In this document: piece after piece, positions 6,277-10,539 of the stretch | Layout: the number at the start of each line of letters is the position of its first letter | Position numbering within the stretch: the first letter of the stretch is position 1 | Source: Deltaproteobacteria bacterium | Lineage (GTDB): Bacteria; Desulfobacterota; Dissulfuribacteria; Dissulfuribacterales; UBA3076 | Length of the DNA stretch: 10,539 bases | Reading direction: 5' to 3' | Assembly: GCA_030605675.1 (NCBI GenBank) | Contig: JAUWHV010000157.1 | Location: 1-10,539, forward strand | The notes under the pieces: model-generated | What the model was told of the DNA's origin: nothing | Seen by the model: only the letters and a program-made list of their open reading frames with translations | Database searches by the model: none | Made by a program: the position numbers and the translations under genes

Positions 6277-7989
6277 TTAGTCGGTAAATTTGTTCACATA
6301 GTGTTGCTGTGCAATAGTAAGCACGTTGTTAATCAACCAGTAGAGCACCAATCCCGAGGGAAAATTTATAAACATACAGGTAAAAATCACAGGTAAAAAT
6401 TGCATCATGCGGGCCTGCATGGGGTCAAGGGAAGAAGGGCTTAATTTCTGCTGTAAATACATGGAAAGCCCCATGAGCAGCGTAAGTACTGGTATGCCTC
6501 CCAGGTAAGGAATGTTTACCCCGGGTATCATTAGACGGTCAGGAGCTGAAAGGTCGTTTATCCACAGCATGAAAGGGGCATGACGCACCTCTATTGATTG
6601 AAGCAATACCTTGTATAAGGCAAAAAACACCGGAATCTGAAGCAGCATGGGCAGACAGCCGCCCAAAGGATTCACTTTGTAGGTTTTATAGAGCTGCATG
6701 AGCTCCTTGTTCATTTTTTCTTTATCTTTCCCGTACTTTTCCTTAAGCTTAGCCATTTTTGGCTGCAGCTTTTGCATGGTCTTCATGGACTTTGCGCTTT
6801 TTTGCGCCAAGGGCCAGAAGGCAATCTTGATCAGTATGGTAACAATAATTATGGCCAGGCCATAATTATGAATATATCGATAGAGGAATTTAAGAAAGTA
6901 CAGAAGGGGCTTGGCAATCGGATCAAACCAACCAAAATTTATGGCCTTAGAAAGATTATGCCCCAGGGCGTTCAGGCGGTCGATATCTTTTGGTCCGAAA
7001 TATATTCCCAGATTCAAGACCTCAACTCCTTGCCCTGCGCCTTTAGGAGATGGCTTGAGTGCAGTCAGCCGGCTCTCAGTCAGACCGTCAGCCTCTTTTT
7101 TCTCAATCAATACATTCCATGGGCCCTCGCTGACAACCGGGATCAAAGCTGTCATGAAATAGTCGTCGCCGTAACCCATCCAGTCAACCGGACCTGTGTA
7201 GGCATGTTTTTCCCCGATGTCGTCCAGTTTTATTTCATGCAACTCATTTTTGGCGTAATAGGAAGGACCTGTAAATGTAAATCTACTATATGTGAGTCCA
7301 CTTAATCCACTTCCTCCCTCGCCGGGTTTATTGTACAAGCATAACGTGCCCGGGATGGTCCCCGCCCCTGATAAATAAACAGATAGATCTATCCAGTAAC
7401 TTCCCTGGTGGAATGTGTATGCCCTTGTGATTTTAATGCCATTGGACATATTGCAGGTAAACTTCAGTTGTGCTTCCTCTCCGGCCCTTGTAAGTTTCAG
7501 GCCTTCCTTATCCGGCTCAAAGAATTGGGATGACAGGTCTACCGGCGGCTGAGATTCCATTTGAAGCCCAAGGGGTAGATGCAAGGGAGAGACATCGATC
7601 AAATTCACAGGAGCAGCCTCATCTGAAAGCGTTGTCAGGTATTGCTTTAAGAGGTATTTTTTAACTGTGCCCCCTCTTTCTGAGAAAACGAGTCGGTAAA
7701 GATCCGTTTCCACAGTGATGTCTCTTGCCTTGCGAAGGGGTGCCTTTGTGTCAACTGGAATATCAGGACTTCTTATACCGCTCAGGGTAGAAACAATGGC
7801 GCCCCCATCAGTGCGAATGCCTTCCCCATATTCATGGTCTGGGGCTTGCTCACCGAAACCTGTGGCAGGGGCATTCTCAACACCGGTTTCTTCACGAGGT
7901 GGTTGTGATACATCGCTACCAAAGAAAAACTGAAACCCAATCAATACTGCTATAGACAAAACTAACGCTAATAATGTACGTGAATCCAT
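6277..7989 (-). CDS. yidC: Membrane protein insertase YidC (Oxa1 family)
   Basis: This 570-residue inner-membrane insertase places membrane proteins with or without SecYEG. It shows the Gram-negative form: an N-terminal transmembrane helix (residues 5-24), a variable linker, a large periplasmic beta-domain (about 90-345) and the conserved 60-kDa insertase core (about 360-565). In the core are the coiled hairpin (MKTMQKLQPKMAKLKEKYG), VNPLGGCLPMLLQIPVFFALY, RHAPFMLWINDLSAPD, SPSSLDPMQARMMQFLPVIF and FPSGLVLYWLINNVLTIAQQ. The groove position held by Arg366 in E. coli reads Lys388 here (ILIKIAFWPL), which keeps the positive charge. The start ATG at 7989 has AAGG nine bases upstream. A structured spacer precedes it. 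There is no truncation. Confidence 0.97.
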   Translation of the reverse strand: MDSRTLLALVLSIAVLIGFQFFFGSDVSQPPREETGVENAPATGFGEQAPDHEYGEGIRTDGGAIVSTLSGIRSPDIPVDTKAPLRKARDITVETDLYRLVFSERGGTVKKYLLKQYLTTLSDEAAPVNLIDVSPLHLPLGLQMESQPPVDLSSQFFEPDKEGLKLTRAGEEAQLKFTCNMSNGIKITRAYTFHQGSYWIDLSVYLSGAGTIPGTLCLYNKPGEGGSGLSGLTYSRFTFTGPSYYAKNELHEIKLDDIGEKHAYTGPVDWMGYGDDYFMTALIPVVSEGPWNVLIEKKEADGLTESRLTALKPSPKGAGQGVEVLNLGIYFGPKDIDRLNALGHNLSKAINFGWFDPIAKPLLYFLKFLYRYIHNYGLAIIIVTILIKIAFWPLAQKSAKSMKTMQKLQPKMAKLKEKYGKDKEKMNKELMQLYKTYKVNPLGGCLPMLLQIPVFFALYKVLLQSIEVRHAPFMLWINDLSAPDRLMIPGVNIPYLGGIPVLTLLMGLSMYLQQKLSPSSLDPMQARMMQFLPVIFTCMFINFPSGLVLYWLINNVLTIAQQHYVNKFTD

Positions 7990-8011
7990 TGTAGTAAACC
8001 TTAATCATCAG

Positions 8012-8064
8012 AGCCGTCTTCTCAACTCCATCTCCGGTTTTTAATTGGAGTTTTGCAAACGGCT
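8012..8064 (-). promoter_or_regulatory. Two-tier stem-loop in the yidD-yidC spacer
   Basis: Two nested perfect stems are visible: AGCCGT (8012-8017) with ACGGCT (8059-8064), and inside it AACTCCA (8024-8030) with TGGAGTT (8046-8052). A symmetric 6/6 internal loop separates the two stems, and the terminal loop is 15 nt. On the minus-strand transcript the structure ends about nine bases before the AAGG of yidC. It may control yidC translation, or be a processing point between the short upstream genes and yidC. It matches no riboswitch class I recognise. Confidence 0.5.
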
Positions 8065-8117
8065 AATCAAGCAACCATTTTTTTGCTGTGAAGGGCCTTC
8101 TTAACGTAAACCGGCAA

Positions 8118-8345
8118 TCAGGGGACAGGGTCGTATCCGCCCGGAGTCCAGGGATGACACCTTAGGAGTCGTTTGGTAGCCAACACAATACCTGTAATAG
8201 GACCGTGTTTAACAATGGCCTCCTCAGCGTATCGGGAGCAACTCGGAACGAAACGGCAAGACCTTGGTAAAATAGGGGAAAACAATAGCCTGTATATTCT
8301 AATAAAAAAAATGAAGAATTTGCTCAATATGGTCTTAGTATTCAA
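8118..8345 (-). CDS. yidD: YidD membrane protein insertion efficiency factor
   Basis: This small protein of about 75 residues is a normal length for the family. It is a membrane-associated factor thought to assist YidC. The diagnostic features are the FFIRIYRLLFSPILP amphipathic start, then CRFVPSCSRYAEEAI (family CRFxPTCSxYA), and the end LLRCHPWTPGGYDPVP. It begins only three bases after the rnpA stop and is encoded between rnpA and yidC, as usual. The start is uncertain: TTG 8345 is the first in-frame start codon, TTG 8327 is an alternative, and no good Shine-Dalgarno precedes either. Translation is probably coupled to rnpA. Confidence 0.94.
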   Translation of the reverse strand: MNTKTILSKFFIFFIRIYRLLFSPILPRSCRFVPSCSRYAEEAIVKHGPITGIVLATKRLLRCHPWTPGGYDPVP

Positions 8346-8348
8346 TTG

Positions 8349-8708
8349 TCAACACCTGTTCGAGGCATCAAATGCCTTGACAAGATTGCTCTTGAGTTCA
8401 TTCCAATCAAGGTGGAAAAATTTCCTGTATGGCACAAAAATCAGATCATGACCTGGAGGAAAAATCCGCTTGTTCGTGCGGAATAACTCCCTGATCAGCC
8501 TTTTGGCCCTGTTTCTCTTGGTGGCTCCACCAATTTTTCTGCTGGCACTGATACCGATTCTACAGTAAGGCAAACAATTCCTTGCAACTATAATAGTAAG
8601 GCCAGGCAGCTTTAATCGTTTCCCCTTTTTATAAACCCTGATAAAATTTTCCGCGCCTGTCAATCTCTCTTTTTTTGAGAAAGATTGGGTGTGTAAGGAC
8701 TGCCTCAT
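8349..8708 (-). CDS. rnpA: Ribonuclease P protein component
   Basis: This 119-residue protein is the normal length of the basic subunit of RNase P, which with the rnpB RNA trims the 5' leader of precursor tRNAs. It opens with FSKKERLTGAENFIRVYKKGKRL, the conserved N-terminal pattern. The central RNA-binding signature KRNRAKRLIRELFR (RNR motif) follows RIGISASRKIGGA, and the end contains HDLIFVPYRKF. The ATG at 8708 lacks an obvious Shine-Dalgarno. It lies 54 bases after rpmH and three before yidD, so one transcript for L34 and RNase P protein is likely. The protein is complete, with no unusual residues. Confidence 0.95.
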   Translation of the reverse strand: MRQSLHTQSFSKKERLTGAENFIRVYKKGKRLKLPGLTIIVARNCLPYCRIGISASRKIGGATKRNRAKRLIRELFRTNKRIFPPGHDLIFVPYRKFFHLDWNELKSNLVKAFDASNRC

Positions 8709-8762
8709 TTTATTGTAAGGCGTTTTTGTTTTACGTCCAGAAGGCTTCCTCTACAATAACCT

Positions 8763-8897
8763 TTATGCTGATAAGCTGTGTCTCCCTTTTGCTCTGCGCC
8801 TGCTCAGTACTCTACGGCCTGCCTTTGTACTCATACGTTTACGAAATCCGTGGGTCCTCTTTCTTTTTAAATTGCTCGGTTGAAAAGTCCTTTTCAT
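8763..8897 (-). CDS. rpmH: Ribosomal protein bL34
   Basis: This 44-codon gene lies at the head of the operon. It reads MKRTFQPSNLKRKRTHGFR, then KRMSTKAGRRVLSRRRAKGR, ending HSLSA. The first 39 residues match the near-invariant bL34 consensus (MKRTxQPS, RKRTHGFRxRM, GRxVLxxRRxKGR). The very basic protein sits in the large ribosomal subunit. The ATG at 8897 is preceded by TAAGGAG (8907-8913, minus strand) nine bases upstream, the strongest ribosome binding site in the window, as expected for a ribosomal gene. The end differs slightly from the usual RLxV tail. It overlaps no other credible gene. Confidence 0.96.
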   Translation of the reverse strand: MKRTFQPSNLKRKRTHGFRKRMSTKAGRRVLSRRRAKGRHSLSA

Positions 8898-8971
8898 ATT
8901 AATCAGCTCCTTACTCCCAAATTATCCGGGCAATATTGTGCCAAAACTGTTAACAAATAGTTTGTTTTTAA

Positions 8972-8999
8972 ATTCAAAATTCAAAATTTAGAATTCAAA
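8972..8999 (+). repeat. AT-rich heptamer array (ATTCAAA) in the rpmH-mreB spacer
   Basis: Four 7-bp units are ATTCAAA, ATTCAAA, ATTTAGA and ATTCAAA. They lie about 75 bases upstream of rpmH on its leader or promoter side. I could not find a convincing sigma70 pair for rpmH near it. Confidence 0.75.
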
Positions 9000-9002
9000 A
9001 TT

Positions 9003-9031
9003 GTGTCTGAACGGCCTTTTTGTTCAGACAC
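9003..9031. repeat. Perfect 10-bp stem-loop upstream of rpmH
   Basis: GTGTCTGAAC (9003-9012) and GTTCAGACAC (9022-9031) are exact reverse complements around a 9-base loop, GGCCTTTTT. It directly abuts the ATTCAAA array. No T-tract follows the stem on either strand, so it is not a classical intrinsic terminator. It could be a protein-binding palindrome or an RNA structure. Confidence 0.75.
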
Positions 9032-9333
9032 TAAATACATGCATGTGCCAGGACCGTGAACAACAAAGGAGACAATTTATCCAAAAAATTCAACATACTA
9101 AGAAAAATTTAGAAACAATTTACTCTATTAGGGTAAATACCCGGCAAGCTCCAAATTCATACCCACATGCTAAGTATATGTCAAGATAAGTTACGGGTCT
9201 GGAATTTTGCAAAAGGCTCATCCGGCTATTTCTTGCCAACTGGAAATGCCTTTGGTAGGGTTCAATCCTGTTTGAAAAGATATTTTGTTTTTTTAAAAGA
9301 AAGACACAGATTGTGGCATCCTTCATTCATTAG
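9032..9333. other. Unassigned spacer between rpmH and the mreB promoter
   Basis: I see no gene supported by codon pattern, start site or family resemblance in these 300 bases. Short frames exist but lack ribosome binding sites. A weak pairing (AAAGGC at 9212-9217 with GCCTTT at 9248-9253) is the only structure noted. The AT content is like that of the other spacers. A small RNA is possible but not shown. Confidence 0.4.
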
Positions 9334-9364
9334 TTTACACTTTTTTCGAAAAAGTGTGTATTAT
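9334..9364 (+). promoter_or_regulatory. Candidate mreB promoter with palindromic spacer
   Basis: TTTACA (9334-9339) and TATTAT (9359-9364), each one base off the sigma70 consensus, are 19 bases apart, slightly longer than optimal. The spacer is almost wholly the palindrome ACACTTTTT-TCG-AAAAAGTGT (9337-9357), which overlaps the -35 box. It could be an operator, or its A/T tracts may bend the DNA. It would give a leader of about 130 bases before mreB. Confidence 0.45.
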
Positions 9365-9383
9365 CGAATTGAATGCCGATGTC

Positions 9384-9462
9384 GAAATTGGAAATTCGAA
9401 ATTCGAAATTAGGTAACGCATCTACATCTTTGTATTTTTTCCAATTTCTATTTTCTAATTTC
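9384..9462 (+). repeat. GAAATTC heptamer array with inverted partner in the mreB leader
   Basis: Four 7-bp units are GAAATTG, GAAATTC, GAAATTC and GAAATTA (9384-9411). They are followed about 30 bases later by complementary words, CCAATTTC (9441-9448) and CTAATTTC (9455-9462). The halves can pair with single mismatches. The array lies between the candidate promoter and mreB. Confidence 0.75.
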
Positions 9463-9479
9463 ACCGTTCCGTGAACGGT
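9463..9479 (+). promoter_or_regulatory. Tight hairpin just before the mreB ribosome binding site
   Basis: ACCGTTC, loop CGT, GAACGGT form a perfect 7-bp stem that ends 11 bases before TAAGG (9491-9495), the likely mreB Shine-Dalgarno site. It is GC-richer than its surroundings. It could modulate translation or be a protein-binding site; with no T-run it should not terminate. Confidence 0.5.
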
Positions 9480-9503
9480 TACTATTAACTTAAGGTAATA
9501 ATT

Positions 9504-10535
9504 ATGTTTTTAGGTTCTATTTTAGGGCGGTTCTCAAGCGATCTGGCCATTGATTTGGGAACTGCAAATACACTGGTATATGTGAAGGGTAAGGGCATAG
9601 TCCTGCGTGAACCATCTGTGGTCGCAGTGCGCAAGGATGCCAAGGCAAATAGAGTCGTGGCCGTGGGCAGAGACGCCAAAAATATGCTAGGGAGGACACC
9701 TGGAAATATTGTGGCTATCCGACCCATGAAGGATGGCGTTATTGCTGATTTTGAAGTTACAGAGGCCATGCTGCGTTATTTTATACGGAAGATACACGAT
9801 CGGCGGACTCTGATTCGGCCTCGAATCAACATAAGTGTGCCGTCCGGTATCACGCAGGTTGAGAAGCGAGCTGTCCGGGAATCCGCCGAGTCTGCAGGCG
9901 CAAGAGAAGTTTACCTGATTGAAGAGCCTATGGCAGCCGCTATTGGTGCGGGGTTGCCGATTACTGAGCCGATTGCAAATATGATAGTGGATATGGGTGG
10001 AGGTACTACTGAAGTAGCTGTCATTTCTTTAGCCGGGATCGTCTACAGTAAGTCTGTTCGTGTAGCAGGTGATAAGATGGACAGTGCTATTTTACAGTAT
10101 ATTAAGAGGAAATTTAATCTGCTGATTGGTGAGCATTCGGCAGAAAAAATCAAGATAGAGCTGGGCGATGTTATACCTGAAGAACCTTATAAGGAGATGG
10201 AGATAAAGGGTAGAGATCTGGTATCAGGGGTGCCCAAGACCATAACGATTAATTCGTCAGAGATACGTTCAGCTATAACAGAACAGATAGACACAATAGT
10301 CGATACGGTAAAAAGCGTACTTGAGCAGACCCCCCCGGAATTGGCTGCTGATATTGTCGATAAAGGAATTGTTCTAACAGGAGGTGTGGCCTTGCTGAAG
10401 AATTTGGATAAGCTCTTGAGAGAGGAAACAAATCTTCCTATAATTATTGCTGACGATCCTTTATCTTCCGTGGTTTTAGGTTCCGGTATGGCCCTGGACA
10501 ATCTTGATATCTTGAAAGAAGTTATGATCCATTAA
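9504..10535 (+). CDS. mreB: Rod shape-determining protein MreB
   Basis: This 343-residue bacterial actin is complete. It forms membrane-bound filaments that guide the elongation machinery for peptidoglycan synthesis. The N-terminus MFLGSILGRFSSDLAIDLGT carries the first phosphate loop (IDLGTANT, residues 16-23). Further motifs are LREPSVVAV, the catalytic-region LIEEPMAAAIGAGL (138-151), the second phosphate loop VDMGGGTTEVAV (162-173) and the adenosine motif TGGVALL (292-298). The ATG at 9504 has TAAGG eight bases upstream. mreC and mreD usually follow; only four bases remain in the window. The gene diverges from rpmH across a 606-base spacer. Nothing is missing from the sequence. Confidence 0.97.
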   Translation: MFLGSILGRFSSDLAIDLGTANTLVYVKGKGIVLREPSVVAVRKDAKANRVVAVGRDAKNMLGRTPGNIVAIRPMKDGVIADFEVTEAMLRYFIRKIHDRRTLIRPRINISVPSGITQVEKRAVRESAESAGAREVYLIEEPMAAAIGAGLPITEPIANMIVDMGGGTTEVAVISLAGIVYSKSVRVAGDKMDSAILQYIKRKFNLLIGEHSAEKIKIELGDVIPEEPYKEMEIKGRDLVSGVPKTITINSSEIRSAITEQIDTIVDTVKSVLEQTPPELAADIVDKGIVLTGGVALLKNLDKLLREETNLPIIIADDPLSSVVLGSGMALDNLDILKEVMIH

Positions 10536-10539
10536 TTCA

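Noticed and set aside
6772..7305. 177-codon open frame on the plus strand inside yidC
   Set aside because: Lies wholly over the conserved YidC core and shows no recognisable domain.
8930..8943. Sigma54-like TGGCAC...TTGC site upstream of rpmH (minus strand)
   Set aside because: The GG-to-GC spacing is nine bases, not the required ten, and sigma54 control of rpmH is not expected.
9001..9189. 62-codon plus-strand frame in the rpmH-mreB spacer
   Set aside because: It starts inside a perfect hairpin, has no Shine-Dalgarno before either start candidate, and resembles no known family.
9258..9269. tRNA T-arm-like GGTTCAATCC
   Set aside because: No acceptor stem, anticodon arm or CCA end could be placed around it.
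8898..9333. Possible oriC with DnaA boxes next to rpmH
   Set aside because: Only isolated partial TTATCC matches (near 8922 and 9078), no cluster of boxes, and no dnaA in view.

Overview
The window looks like a chromosome segment from a Gram-negative, probably anaerobic deltaproteobacterial-type (Desulfobacterota-like) bacterium. This is inferred from YidC with a large periplasmic domain, an Mpl-type murein ligase, MreB, an integron integrase and 7-9 bp simple-sequence arrays in most long spacers. No marker fixes the taxon. All genes read as ordinary core genes except at the left edge and at one fused gene.

Layout: (1) 1-717: the 3' end of an integron-type tyrosine recombinase runs in from the left. 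It is followed by a second, decayed and internally deleted copy of the same family, then a gene-free stretch with a candidate promoter and a 9-bp-period inverted repeat. (2) 733-3677, plus strand: one uninterrupted reading frame encodes an Mpl-type UDP-MurNAc-tripeptide ligase joined to a complete tRNA-guanine transglycosylase (Tgt). It overlaps yajC by four bases. The usual secD/secF partners of yajC are absent. (3) 3868-8897, minus strand: the classical rpmH-rnpA-yidD-yidC-jag-mnmE cluster, converging on yajC. It links ribosomal protein L34, RNase P protein, the YidD/YidC membrane insertion machinery, the RNA-binding protein Jag and the tRNA-modifying GTPase MnmE. rpmH is only 44 codons long. 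(4) 8898-9503: a divergent 0.6 kb spacer with hairpins, two heptamer arrays and a candidate mreB promoter. (5) 9504-10535, plus strand: complete mreB.

The most unusual theme is the short-word arrays (period 7, 8 or 9 bp). Different words occupy different spacers, often with an inverted partner that could fold against them. In the mpl-tgt gene the arrays lie inside the coding frame: at the N-terminus, inside the first Mpl domain, and exactly at the Mpl/Tgt junction. The fusion may therefore have arisen because a former spacer array stayed open in frame. No CRISPR array, tRNA, rRNA or defence system is visible. Everything here is read by eye; no database search was run.
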